DNA from: Bacteroidales bacterium
GTDB taxonomy: Bacteria > Bacteroidota > Bacteroidia > Bacteroidales > Muribaculaceae
DNA length: 48,775 nt
Reading direction: 5' to 3'
NCBI GenBank assembly: GCA_029219425.1
Contig: JAQXTJ010000160.1
Location: 1 to 48,775, forward strand
Within the stretch, counting starts at the first letter, position 1, and every line of letters begins with the position of its first letter. The position numbers and the translations under genes were made by a program. The notes under the pieces were generated by a model. That model saw nothing but the letters and a program-made list of their open reading frames with translations. It was not told where the DNA came from and searched no databases. Positions 8,779-17,461 of the stretch are shown here, in pieces.

Positions 8779-8867
8779 CCAATTCTTATCTTTCAATATT
8801 TCAAAAAAAAACGGGCATTGCTGCCGCCGTGTTTCCACGCTCTCTATGGGCTTGAGCTGAAGAAAGT

Positions 8868-8895
8868 GGGAGGCGACTTTCATCGGCCGCCTCCC
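8868..8895 (-). terminator. Terminator-like hairpin after the FG-GAP protein gene
   Basis: The arms GGGAGGCG (8868-8875) and CGCCTCCC (8888-8895) form an 8-bp GC-rich stem with a 12-base loop, 23 bases after the stop. The following minus-strand bases (ACTTTCTTC) are only weakly T-rich. Confidence 0.55.
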
Positions 8896-8918
8896 GGCAT
8901 TCTCACGTCAATTTTCAA

Positions 8919-10892
8919 TTATAAAACAACCTTTTGTACCTTCACGCCATTCTCGGTGGTAACCTTCACCACATAGATGCCGGCAGGCAGTGCAACATTG
9001 GCGTTGCCACGCACTGCTACCTTCTCCACGAGTGCGCCATTGGCTGCAAACACCTCAGCATTGCCGGCCTCGGCTGCCACTGTGAGCACACCGCCATTGG
9101 CTGTGATGCTGATATTGCCATTTGCAAGGTTGCCGGCTACGCCACCCTCGCCAATGGTGAACGAGCCACCCTCGGCAAACGTTGAGCCTTCATAACCTGC
9201 ATTGATTGTCTGCACACCCCAAGTGTAGTTGCCGTCGGGCAGGGTAAGAGTGAGGGTCTTGTTCATGTAGGCATTACCCATGGTCATTGCCTTGCGGACA
9301 CCGTCCTTGTCGCCACCCACGAATGAAGCACAGCTGTTGTAGAACTTGCCTGTGTTCTTGTTCTTGATGTAGTACTCGTAGGTCACGTTCTTGGCCGATG
9401 AAGCTGCTGCTGCCCAGCTCAGTGTCACTGCCGAGCCTTCTACGCTGGCTGCGAGGCTTGTGGGAGCATCGGGGCGGGCTGCCTTGGTGTTGGGGTTCAC
9501 GGTGTAAACGAAGTTGCGGCCCTGAGGGTTGGCATCGTCGTTGAAGTAAGTTCCGTCCCACACGCCACCTGCATAGGCATAGTTGCGGGCACCCTGCACA
9601 CCATTCTCAAGGAAGAACACTCCTACCTCGCTGGCACCGGGCACGCGCTCATACTGGCTGAGGGCTGCTGTTCCGTCGTTCTTGAAAATCCAGCCCGACT
9701 GTGTGTTGTTGGTGCCGTCGAGCATAGTGGTGCACCAGCCGTCGAGCACGAGGTCATACTGGCCGTTGCCATAGTAGTCGATTGCGCGGATACCCACGTT
9801 GCTCACGCCGAGCGGACGGATGTCCTTGCCTCCGATTATGGGGAGGTTCTTGTCGGTGTAGCTCACGCTGCCGTCGCTGCTCACTTTGCCAATGAGCATC
9901 TGCCAGAAGTATTCCCATGCACCGGCAGGACGGGCATCGTCGGGCGACTCACCACCCACGAAGATATCCATCACACCATCGTTGTTGAAGTCGGCGCAAG
10001 CGAAGTTACCATTGCCATAGTTGTGCGAAACGCCATCGGCAAGGCCAAGGTCGTAGAATGCAACCACTTCCTCAGGATCGGTCTCAGCGCCAAGGTTGAG
10101 GTAGCACACGAAAGTGCGGGCAAGGCCAATTCCGTGCTCCTGGGGGTTATCCACGTTGCCCTGCACCATGAAGTCGGCATAACCATCGTTGTTCAGGTCC
10201 ACGGCACGCACTGAGCAGAGGGCGAACTCAAAGTTGTGGTCACCGTTGCCCATGAGGTCGGTGCAATAGGCTGTGAAGTTGAAGTTGCCCTTGTTGATGA
10301 GCACGGCGCAGTTGTCCTTGCGGTCCTGCTCAGGAAGGTTCGACCAGCCAATGCCCACGATGTCGGGCAGACCGTCGCAGTTGAAGTCGGCGATGTCGAT
10401 GGCACGCGGACGCCAGTCGATAGCGGTGCCCTCCACATCAGTCACGGTGATTTCCTGCTTCACAAACTTGCCGTTTCCGTCGTTGAGGAAGAGGCCAAGG
10501 TTGGCATAACCGTCCACGTTGCTCTCGCTGGCGGCAAAGTAGTCGATGTTGCCGTCGCCATTGAAGTCGGCCGGGATAAGGAAAGGCTTGATACCATAAA
10601 TCTGGTCAAACGGTGCCACATCGTAGCTGTTGGTCGATGCGTTCCACACGCGCTTCCACGCATCGAAAGCAAGCACCACTTCGTTCTCATCGGCATCATA
10701 TACCACACGACCCTGGTCGTTGTTGGCACGTCCGCCATACACGAGGTCGAGCACACCGTCGTTGTTGATATCAATCTCCATACCACCCGAGTGGTCGCAG
10801 CCATGAGCAGCGTCGGTGGTGTACTGAATTTGAGCATTAGCTATGCCGGGAAGCATTCCCGCAGCAAGCACAAGGTAAAATAATTTTTTCAT
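8919..10892 (-). CDS. FG-GAP/VCBS-repeat propeller protein with type IX sorting domain
   Basis: The protein has 657 residues with a signal peptide (MKKLFYLVLAAGMLPGIANAQ). FG-GAP-type calcium-loop repeats are visible in turn: DINNDGVLDLVYGG, DFNGDGNIDYFAA, DFNCDGLPDIVGIGW, DLNNDGYADFMVQG, DFNNDGVMDIFVGG and a degenerate YYGNGQYDLVLDG, which suggests a seven-bladed integrin-like propeller at about 20-470. A fibronectin-III domain (PDAPTSLAASVEGSAVTLSW) follows, and a type A sorting tail (about 590-657, PAGIYVVKVTTENGVKVQKV) ends the protein. No hydrolase residues are evident. In this place in the PUL it most likely binds glycan at the cell surface, which is inference. It sits directly after the SusC-SusD-GH43-like genes, but a hairpin with a T run precedes it. 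Confidence 0.82.
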   Translation of the reverse strand: MKKLFYLVLAAGMLPGIANAQIQYTTDAAHGCDHSGGMEIDINNDGVLDLVYGGRANNDQGRVVYDADENEVVLAFDAWKRVWNASTNSYDVAPFDQIYGIKPFLIPADFNGDGNIDYFAASESNVDGYANLGLFLNDGNGKFVKQEITVTDVEGTAIDWRPRAIDIADFNCDGLPDIVGIGWSNLPEQDRKDNCAVLINKGNFNFTAYCTDLMGNGDHNFEFALCSVRAVDLNNDGYADFMVQGNVDNPQEHGIGLARTFVCYLNLGAETDPEEVVAFYDLGLADGVSHNYGNGNFACADFNNDGVMDIFVGGESPDDARPAGAWEYFWQMLIGKVSSDGSVSYTDKNLPIIGGKDIRPLGVSNVGIRAIDYYGNGQYDLVLDGWCTTMLDGTNNTQSGWIFKNDGTAALSQYERVPGASEVGVFFLENGVQGARNYAYAGGVWDGTYFNDDANPQGRNFVYTVNPNTKAARPDAPTSLAASVEGSAVTLSWAAAASSAKNVTYEYYIKNKNTGKFYNSCASFVGGDKDGVRKAMTMGNAYMNKTLTLTLPDGNYTWGVQTINAGYEGSTFAEGGSFTIGEGGVAGNLANGNISITANGGVLTVAAEAGNAEVFAANGALVEKVAVRGNANVALPAGIYVVKVTTENGVKVQKVVL

Positions 10893-10927
10893 GTTAGCAA
10901 AAAGTTTTTATTTGGTTATTCAAAAAT

Positions 10928-10975
10928 GGGTGAGGAGCCTCTGCGCCTCTCGGTGAGGCTCTAAGCCCCTCACCC
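10928..10975 (-). terminator. Hairpin with T run between the GH43-like and FG-GAP genes
   Basis: The outer arms GGGTGAGG (10928-10935) and CCTCACCC (10968-10975) and inner arms AGCCTC / GAGGCT form a long stem. The minus strand continues ATTTTTGAATAA. The next start codon is only 35 bases on and I see no promoter between, so partial termination or mRNA end protection that lowers expression of downstream genes is likely. Confidence 0.7.
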
Positions 10976-11037
10976 GGTTTGCATTTTCCTAAAAAATTTG
11001 TAGTAGATTAGTTTGTTCCGTCAGTCCTCCCTGCAAG

Positions 11038-12174
11038 TCAGTCGAGCGAGAAGCGCGGAGTGGTCCAGCCGGTATTGGGCACAATCACGCCCTTGAACCA
11101 GCCTTCCTCATCAAGCTCCATGGGCGAGATGAAGAGCGGACGGCGCTTGTAGTTGCTTGCCATGAGTTCCTTGCCGGCAGCAGTGGCATTGTAGGCCACA
11201 TACTGCACTCCCTGTCCGTCGGCAAACACGCGGCACACGTTCTCTGGATTCACATTCACATCGCCACCCTCAATGAGCAGCTCACCGTTGCTGCCGTTCA
11301 CCAGGTCGTTGCCAGCCTTGTCGGTGTAGGGGCCTGTGGCGGCTGTGGCGCGGGCATAGCGCACCTCAGTGCCTGAGCCATTCTTCACAGTACCAAAGAT
11401 GTAGTAGCTCGACGAGCTTGTGCGATAGATTGCAATGTCGCTGAACTCCGGTCCGGCCACCTGCTTGGCAGTACCCTTGAGTGTGGGCTTCTGGCCGCGA
11501 CGCAATGTCACTTCCTGCACGTATGAGCCATTCTCGGTGGTGTAGCACACATAGAACTTGGTGGAGAATACCACAAAGAAGGGATTCTCAATCTTGCTCA
11601 CGCCAAGCTTCTCGGCTGTGATGAATGCACCCTGGTCGGTATATGGGCCCTGGCCCGAAGTGGAGCTTGCAGCGCCAATGGCGTTCTCGCCCTCGGGCTG
11701 ATACACCATCCAGTAGTTGGCTCCACTCACGGTCTTGGCAAAGTCGGCCGAGATGTTGGCAATGCGTGCCTCGGTCCACGACGGACGCAGGCCGATAGTG
11801 CTTGTGGCGGTTGTTTCACCTTCTTCCTCATCCTCGGCTGGAGGAGCAGGATAGTTGAATGCAGTCTGAGCAGTGAAGTTCCAGCTCATAAGGTCGTTGC
11901 TGGTGACCACCGGGCAGCAGTATTTCAGACCCTTGGCCCACTCTGTCTCGCTCGAGATAGCCACATACACACTCGCTGCCTTAAACACTGTTCCGGCCTC
12001 GAGCGACGGCTCCCACACGGGATTGCGGTAGCTGGTGTTCTCGGGGTTCTGGCTGCCTTCCCACAATACCGAGTCCACTCCATCACCGCCCATGTCGGTG
12101 CAGCTTGAAAGCGAGCCGGTCATCGCTGTGCCCACGGTTGCTATGGCTGCAATTATGCTAAATATCTTTTTCAT
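11038..12174 (-). CDS. GH43-fold lipoprotein with lost catalytic residues (candidate surface glycan-binding protein)
   Basis: The protein has 378 residues with a lipoprotein signal ending SLSSC (Cys25) and an acidic linker (AEDEEEGE, about 114-121). Five-bladed-propeller repeats are seen (SVYVAISSE, NYWMVYQPE, KFYVCYTTENG, SYYIFGTVK), each resembling GH43 blades. The three GH43 catalytic positions look altered: the ADP-type base motif aligns with EAGTV (Ala60/Gly61), the IDP modulator aligns with IENP (Glu196), and the EGP acid aligns with VAGPE (Ala240). The gene follows SusD by 47 bases, the place where PULs usually encode a SusE/SusF-type surface glycan-binding protein. I infer a binding role at the outer membrane; the alignment was by eye. 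Confidence 0.7.
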   Translation of the reverse strand: MKKIFSIIAAIATVGTAMTGSLSSCTDMGGDGVDSVLWEGSQNPENTSYRNPVWEPSLEAGTVFKAASVYVAISSETEWAKGLKYCCPVVTSNDLMSWNFTAQTAFNYPAPPAEDEEEGETTATSTIGLRPSWTEARIANISADFAKTVSGANYWMVYQPEGENAIGAASSTSGQGPYTDQGAFITAEKLGVSKIENPFFVVFSTKFYVCYTTENGSYVQEVTLRRGQKPTLKGTAKQVAGPEFSDIAIYRTSSSSYYIFGTVKNGSGTEVRYARATAATGPYTDKAGNDLVNGSNGELLIEGGDVNVNPENVCRVFADGQGVQYVAYNATAAGKELMASNYKRRPLFISPMELDEEGWFKGVIVPNTGWTTPRFSLD

Positions 12175-12221
12175 GTCGTTGTGTCGATAATTTAGAAAAG
12201 TGATTTTGTTTCTTTTGTGAT

Positions 12222-13799
12222 TTAGTATCCATAATTCTGAGTGAAGCCTGCAAAGAGCGACAGCTCATGGTTGGGGATAATGTAGAGGTGGTTCACGCCT
12301 ACCTTGAAGTTCAGGAAGTCGGGGTCGCGCTCGGCGAGCTTGTTCACGCCCTCCTGTGTGTGGATGTCGCCCCAGCGGTCGAGGTCATACCAGCGGGTGC
12401 TCTCGCCGCAAAGCTCCACAAGACGCTCGTGGCGAATCTGGTCCTTCAGGCTCTCATAGTCGGGGAACTGACCCACGCTGAGGTCGCTCATGTTCACGCG
12501 GCGGCGCACCTTGTTGATATATTCCACTGCGGTGGCGCGGTCGCCTCCAAGCTCATTGAGCACCTCGGCATACATCAGATACACGTCGGCAAGGCGAAGC
12601 ACGCGGAAGTTGGTGCCCGAGCTATAGTCCTCGGCCTTGTTGTCGGTGTCAACGCTGGTGTATTTTCTCCAGTAGCACTTGTGTGCAAAGTGCTCGCTGG
12701 CATTCCACTCCGCATAGGTCTTGCCATAATACTTCATGTTGTCGTCGGGGTTCTCATAGAAGAGTGTGTAGTATTTGCGCATATCGGGCTTGCCGTCCTT
12801 GTCGCGCTCAAGGTCAAACTCATCGAGAAGCCAGTCGCGCGACGAACCGTCGTTCCATGCGCCCTCGCCACTGCTTATGTAGAGGCCAAAGAACTTGGGA
12901 CGGTGCATTCCGGTTTCCTGACCATTGGTGAGGCCATCCTTGAAGTTGATTTCGAAGAGCGACTCCGAGTTGTTCTCATTGGCCTCGGTGAAGTTGTCGA
13001 GCCAGTTGGGCACCAGCGAGTAGCGGCCCATTGCAAAAATTGCCTCGATATTCTCCTTGGCTGCCTGCCAGTAGGCCTTGGCCTCGTCGGGACGGTTCTC
13101 GGTGGGGCGCTTGCACAAGCCTGCGAGCTGCATGTTGATGCGTGCCTGCATACCCACTGCCGAGCCCACTGTCGGACGGCCTTTCTCGGCTGTTGGCCAC
13201 TCGGCCGGCAGATACTTGGCTGCCTCGGTGAAGTCGGCAAGTGCCTGCTTGTAGATTTCTTCCTGCTCTATTATCTCTCCGTCCGAAACCGAGCTCACCT
13301 GTCGTGGGCACTTGCCATAAGTGCCGGCAATGAACCAATAGGCCACGCCACGGATAAAGTATGCCTGTCCGAGCACCTTGTCGGCCTCTTCCTTGGAAAG
13401 CACATCATAGCCATGGTCGTTCACGTTGTCGATCACCTGGTTCACATAGTAAATCTGGTTGAACGTCTCACGCCACGGGTTCACGATTCCCTCTGTGCCC
13501 TCTGTGTTGTAAGGCGAGATGATGAAGTTGGCGTAGGCGATAAACTTTGGATCGGGGCTCTCGCTCCATCCCTCATCGCTGCGCAATATCATGAGCACGT
13601 GGAACCAGCGGCTGAACATTCCCGGACGGCGCCACTGTGCATAGGCCGCCGAGAGTCCCTGGTCAAACTGCTCGGGAGTTTTCCAGAATGTTTCGGTAGA
13701 TTCGCGGTTGGGGTCCGACAGCGTGAGCCAGTTGTCGCCACACGATGCCGATCCGAGCAGCATCAATCCCGCTAAGCTATTTATTATAAACTTTTTCAT
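12222..13799 (-). CDS. SusD/RagB-family outer-membrane glycan-binding lipoprotein
   Basis: The protein has 525 residues from ATG 13799; a GTG three codons earlier is less likely. It has a lipobox LGSASC, then the helical SusD fold: LTLSDPNRESTETFW near the N-terminus, WRETFNQIYYVNQVIDNV (SusD-like N domain), GQAYFIRGVAYWFIAGTYG (TPR-like region) and the C-terminal RagB signature NFRVLRLADVYLMYAEVLNE with KVRRRVNM, IRHERLVELCGES and RWYDLDRWG. It pairs with the SusC protein encoded 60 bases upstream to form a lidded import complex at the outer membrane. Ligand specificity is not readable, but the neighbouring GH43/GH93-like enzymes suggest an arabinose-containing glycan. Confidence 0.96.
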   Translation of the reverse strand: MKKFIINSLAGLMLLGSASCGDNWLTLSDPNRESTETFWKTPEQFDQGLSAAYAQWRRPGMFSRWFHVLMILRSDEGWSESPDPKFIAYANFIISPYNTEGTEGIVNPWRETFNQIYYVNQVIDNVNDHGYDVLSKEEADKVLGQAYFIRGVAYWFIAGTYGKCPRQVSSVSDGEIIEQEEIYKQALADFTEAAKYLPAEWPTAEKGRPTVGSAVGMQARINMQLAGLCKRPTENRPDEAKAYWQAAKENIEAIFAMGRYSLVPNWLDNFTEANENNSESLFEINFKDGLTNGQETGMHRPKFFGLYISSGEGAWNDGSSRDWLLDEFDLERDKDGKPDMRKYYTLFYENPDDNMKYYGKTYAEWNASEHFAHKCYWRKYTSVDTDNKAEDYSSGTNFRVLRLADVYLMYAEVLNELGGDRATAVEYINKVRRRVNMSDLSVGQFPDYESLKDQIRHERLVELCGESTRWYDLDRWGDIHTQEGVNKLAERDPDFLNFKVGVNHLYIIPNHELSLFAGFTQNYGY

Positions 13800-13859
13800 T
13801 GTTGTCACAGAATAATTATAAATATTGTGTGTGATGTTTTTATTACGCTGTTTTCACGT

Positions 13860-16800
13860 TTAGAATGTCACCTGAAGACCAAGAGTCACCTGGCGGGTCG
13901 AAGGATACTGACCGGTGTCGTTACCCTGGTTCCACACTCCGCAAATGATGTCGGGGTCGTAGCCCTTATACTTCGTGATGGTGAGCAGGTTCTGGCCACT
14001 CACATAGGCACGCAGCTTGCGCACATAGAACTTCTTGGTGAGCTCCTCGGGGAAGGTGTAGCCAAGCTGTATGTTCTTCAGGCGGAGGAACGAGCCATTC
14101 TCAAGGAAGCGGTCCACATTCGAGAGGTTGTTGTCGGTGGAGCTGGCATACATGCGCGGATACTCGGTCGATGGGTTGTCCCAGGTCCATGGTGTCACGT
14201 CGGCCGGCAAGTTGTCCACGGTGAAGGCAAGTGTTGCATAGCGCACGTCGTTGAATATCTTGTTGCCCTGCTTGCCGGTCCAGAACATATTGAAGTCGAG
14301 TCCCTTCCAAGAGCAGGAGAAATTAAGTCCATACTCAAACTTGGGCAGCGGGCTGCCGCACCACACGCGGTCGTCGTTGTTGATTTGGCCATCACCGTTG
14401 GCATCGATATAGCGCATGTCGCCGGGCTTGGCATTGGGCTGAACGAGCTTCACTGTGCCGTCGGGCAGCGTGGTGGTGTGCTCAAACACCTCATCCATGC
14501 TCTGGAACACGCCATCGCTCTGAATCATGTAGAAGTCGCCAATGGAGCGGCCCACCTCCGAGCGGTTGATGTTGTTCACACCGGCCTCATAGTAGGTGTC
14601 GCCAAGACGAAGCACCTTGTTGCGGACGGTGGATATGTTGGCCGACACCGAATAGTTGAAGTCGCCCACCTGGTCGCGCCAGCCTATCATGAACTCAACG
14701 CCTCGGTTGCGCATCTCTCCATAGTTGGTCCACATCGACGACACTCCCGTCACCCAGGCTGTCTTGATGTTGAAGAGAAGGTCGGTCGATTTCGAGTCAA
14801 ACCACTCCAGCGATCCATAGAGGCGGCTGTTGAGCAAGTCAAAGTCAACTCCCACGTTGGTCGTAGTCTTGGTCTCCCAGCCCAGGTTCACGTTCACGCG
14901 CGATGCCTGAGTGGCTCCCTGGTGCATGGTCTCATTGCTGGTGGGGCCGAAGATTGCCCAGTAGCCTTCGTAGGGTCCGGTGTGGTCGATGTCGGGAATA
15001 TAGTCGTAGTTGCCAAGAGCCTGCATGTCGCCTATCTTACCCCAACTTCCACGCACCTTCAGGTTGTTCACCACCGGGCGAATCGACTCAAAGAATTTCT
15101 CCTCCGAAATCTTCCATCCAAGCGATGCCGAGGGGAAGTTACCACGGCGGTTGTTGGGGCCAAACTTCGAGCAGCCATCGCTACGGAAGTTGAACTGCAC
15201 CAGGTAGCGTCCGTCGTAGTTGTAGTCGATACGTCCAAGGTAGGACACCATGCGGCGCTCCTGCGACGAGCCCCACATATTGTTCATTGTGCCCACAAGG
15301 TCAATCTGCTCAAGTCCATCGACCTTCTGGTTGTAGCCCTGCGCACGCAGGTAGTGCCAGTTCACCTTCTCTGTAGTGTAACCCACAAGGGCGCTCACAT
15401 TGTGCTTGCCAAAGCTCTGTGCATAGTTGAGTGTGTTCTCGATGATGAGAGTGGCACGCTCATCGCGCACGTCGTCGAGCACATTGTCGTAGCGCTGCTC
15501 GCCCGATGCCATACGCATAGTGTAGCAATTGTTGAAGGTCTTTGTGCGGCCAAACCAAGCATCCACTCCAAAGTTGAACTTATAGGTGAAGTAGTTGAAG
15601 AGCTTGAGCTCGGCTGTGACGTTGCCTATCACACGGTTGTTAACCTGGTTGTTGCGCACCGACTTCTGGTTGGCAACGGGGTTGCTGGCATAGGTGGGGA
15701 AATCCGCGCTTCCATAGCCAAATCCTCCTTTGTGCGAAGGCTCATCGGGGTCATACACCGGTATCACCGACGGCATCGACAGTGCGTTGCCAAACGAGCC
15801 GCTGTTGGTGGTCATGTTGTCGGTGTGCTGGAAAGTGAGGTTCTCGGCAATCTTGAAGTTGCCAAAAGTTGCGTCGCTGTTGATGCGGGCGGTGAAGCGC
15901 TCATACTCCGGGCCGGCAAGCACACCTGTCTGGTTGAAGTAGCCTGCTCCCACGGCCATGTTCACATTGTCGCTGCCCTGAGTGTACATAAGGTTGTAGT
16001 CCTGTGTGTGACCCACCTGGAACACAGCCTTCTGCCAGTCGGTGTCGGGAATCATCACACCCTTCTGTATGCCGGCTGCCGGCCACGCTGTGTTGGCATT
16101 GATATATGCCTGCTCATTGAAGCGCATAAAGTCGGTTGCGTTGCGCATCTCAATCTTCTTGGGCATGTCCTGGAAGCTCCAGTTGGCAGTAATCTCAAGT
16201 GTGGGCTGACCCTTCTTTCCTCTCTTTGTGGTGATGAGAATCACACCATTCGCGCCGCGTGCTCCATAAATGGCTGCTGCCGATGCGTCCTTGAGCACCT
16301 GCATGGTCTCAATCTCATTGGGGTTGAGGTGGTTCACATCGTTCACAATCATGCCATCGATTACGTAGAGAGGTCCCACCGATGAGAAGGAGCTGATACC
16401 GCGAATCTTCACGCTGCTCATCTCGCCGGGGTTGCTGGTTGCCGACACCGACACTCCGGGAACCTGACCCTGAAGCATCTCATAGATGTTGGTCGAGGGC
16501 ATCTTCTTTGCCTCTTTCATATCGACCACAGCAACTGCGCCCGTGAGGTCGGCCTTCTTCTGTGTGCCGTAGCCAATCACAACCACCTCATCAAGCACCT
16601 GCTTGTCCTCGGCAAGCTGCACATTGATTACTCTCTGTCCACCGACCTTCACCTCTTTCGGGCTATAGCCGATGTAGGAGAAACTCAAGGAACTGTTGGC
16701 ATCCACCGTGATGGTGTAGTTTCCATCGAAGTCGGTTGCCGTTCCATTGCTTTTCTTACTCTGGTCCACCACGCTCACTCCTATGAGTGGCTCATTGGCG

Positions 16801-16913
16801 GCGTCGGTAACGGTACCCGTCACCACTATGTTCTCCGCCCATGCTCCGGGCGACACAGCAGCCACTGCAATCAGTACCATTAACAGCTTTCTGAATAATG
16901 AATAGCTTTTCAC
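13860..16913 (-). CDS. SusC/RagA-family TonB-dependent outer-membrane transporter
   Basis: The protein has 1017 residues. It seems to start at GTG 16913, since a signal peptide (MKSYSLFRKLLMVLIAVAAV to AWA) begins there and no upstream ATG fits. Domains: a carboxypeptidase-D-like fold at about 28-110 (VTGTVTDAANEPLIGVSVV, FDGNYTITV), the SusC-type signature LDEVVVIGYGTQKKADLTGA, a plug with LYVIDGMIVND and AAAIYGARGANGVILITTK, and a C-terminal 22-strand barrel ending VTLGLQVTF. It imports oligosaccharides over the outer membrane with TonB energy, together with the SusD-like partner. Its promoter is probably the TAATTTTG box at 17136-17143, giving a leader of about 215 bases. Confidence 0.97.
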   Translation of the reverse strand: MKSYSLFRKLLMVLIAVAAVSPGAWAENIVVTGTVTDAANEPLIGVSVVDQSKKSNGTATDFDGNYTITVDANSSLSFSYIGYSPKEVKVGGQRVINVQLAEDKQVLDEVVVIGYGTQKKADLTGAVAVVDMKEAKKMPSTNIYEMLQGQVPGVSVSATSNPGEMSSVKIRGISSFSSVGPLYVIDGMIVNDVNHLNPNEIETMQVLKDASAAAIYGARGANGVILITTKRGKKGQPTLEITANWSFQDMPKKIEMRNATDFMRFNEQAYINANTAWPAAGIQKGVMIPDTDWQKAVFQVGHTQDYNLMYTQGSDNVNMAVGAGYFNQTGVLAGPEYERFTARINSDATFGNFKIAENLTFQHTDNMTTNSGSFGNALSMPSVIPVYDPDEPSHKGGFGYGSADFPTYASNPVANQKSVRNNQVNNRVIGNVTAELKLFNYFTYKFNFGVDAWFGRTKTFNNCYTMRMASGEQRYDNVLDDVRDERATLIIENTLNYAQSFGKHNVSALVGYTTEKVNWHYLRAQGYNQKVDGLEQIDLVGTMNNMWGSSQERRMVSYLGRIDYNYDGRYLVQFNFRSDGCSKFGPNNRRGNFPSASLGWKISEEKFFESIRPVVNNLKVRGSWGKIGDMQALGNYDYIPDIDHTGPYEGYWAIFGPTSNETMHQGATQASRVNVNLGWETKTTTNVGVDFDLLNSRLYGSLEWFDSKSTDLLFNIKTAWVTGVSSMWTNYGEMRNRGVEFMIGWRDQVGDFNYSVSANISTVRNKVLRLGDTYYEAGVNNINRSEVGRSIGDFYMIQSDGVFQSMDEVFEHTTTLPDGTVKLVQPNAKPGDMRYIDANGDGQINNDDRVWCGSPLPKFEYGLNFSCSWKGLDFNMFWTGKQGNKIFNDVRYATLAFTVDNLPADVTPWTWDNPSTEYPRMYASSTDNNLSNVDRFLENGSFLRLKNIQLGYTFPEELTKKFYVRKLRAYVSGQNLLTITKYKGYDPDIICGVWNQGNDTGQYPSTRQVTLGLQVTF

Positions 16914-17135
16914 GTCTGTCTGAATTTTTTTTACTTGTTTTTAAATTTATGTTAGTTTATGATCTATGATCCTCGCTTTTTCTCTTGCCTGCCTTTACTC
17001 GCAAGTTTTGGTTATGAAGGGGAGTGTGTATTCATCGCCTTTTTTCAGGCTCTTGAATCCTGGCTCTTCGTCTTGCGCTTCAGCCCCACGCCCTGGCCCC
17101 TTTGATCCTCTGTTTCTCGCTTTATCAAAGCATTG

Positions 17136-17143
17136 CAAAATTA
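17136..17143 (-). promoter_or_regulatory. -7 box of the probable susC-like promoter
   Basis: TAATTTTG on the minus strand matches TAnnTTTG and is followed by C, as in several other boxes here. The -33 region is T-rich (GTTTTTTAT) without a clear TTTG, as expected for an activator-dependent promoter. Confidence 0.45.
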
Positions 17144-17408
17144 GCCCATTAAGCCTCGTTTTTATATAAAAAACATCTCATTTAATAGAAATATTGCACC
17201 ATCCCGGCTTTGACACATTTTTCCATCACCTTGTAATTGAAGCACTTAGATGGCTTGGAATAAATCTTGTAATCTTTTGGCACTTTTTTCATCGCCAATG
17301 CCCCCAATTGAAGGTGGAAATATGCCTCAATTAAGAAAGGAGGCCGTTGGCTCCAATTCGGGCGCCCGTTCCCCCTTTCTCCTTCTGCATACTTCTTACT
17401 GTGTCCTA

Positions 17409-17424
17409 TGTGTGTGTGTGTGTG
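17409..17424. repeat. (TG)8 dinucleotide run
   Basis: Eight TG units on the plus strand lie 38 bases past the stop of the hybrid regulator gene. They are outside any supported gene, about 265 bases upstream of the susC-like -7 box. Confidence 0.8.
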
Positions 17425-17461
17425 GTGTCCTCTCAGGCTGCTTGTCCTTGCTCACGTCGCA

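Larger units (their letters stand above)
8622..8918. other. Intergenic control region between two type IX cargo genes
   Basis: This 297-base AT-rich spacer holds, in transcription order on the minus strand, a terminator-like hairpin (8868-8895), a perfect 13-bp inverted repeat (8741-8778), a consensus promoter (8732-8763) and a leader of about 100 bases. I see no gene in it. Confidence 0.7.
16914..17461. other. 548-base spacer between the hybrid regulator gene and susC-like gene
   Basis: No gene is supported here. The minus strand holds a promoter-like box (17136-17143), an AT-rich leader with a doubled TATGATC (16958-16971, plus-strand reading), and a (TG)8 run at 17409-17424. Short open frames on the plus strand lack family features. 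Confidence 0.6.

Noticed and set aside
13827..16385. Plus-strand open frame of 852 codons opposite the susC-like gene
   Set aside because: It is a Val/His/Ala-rich shadow of a certain SusC coding region, with no recognisable domain or promoter.
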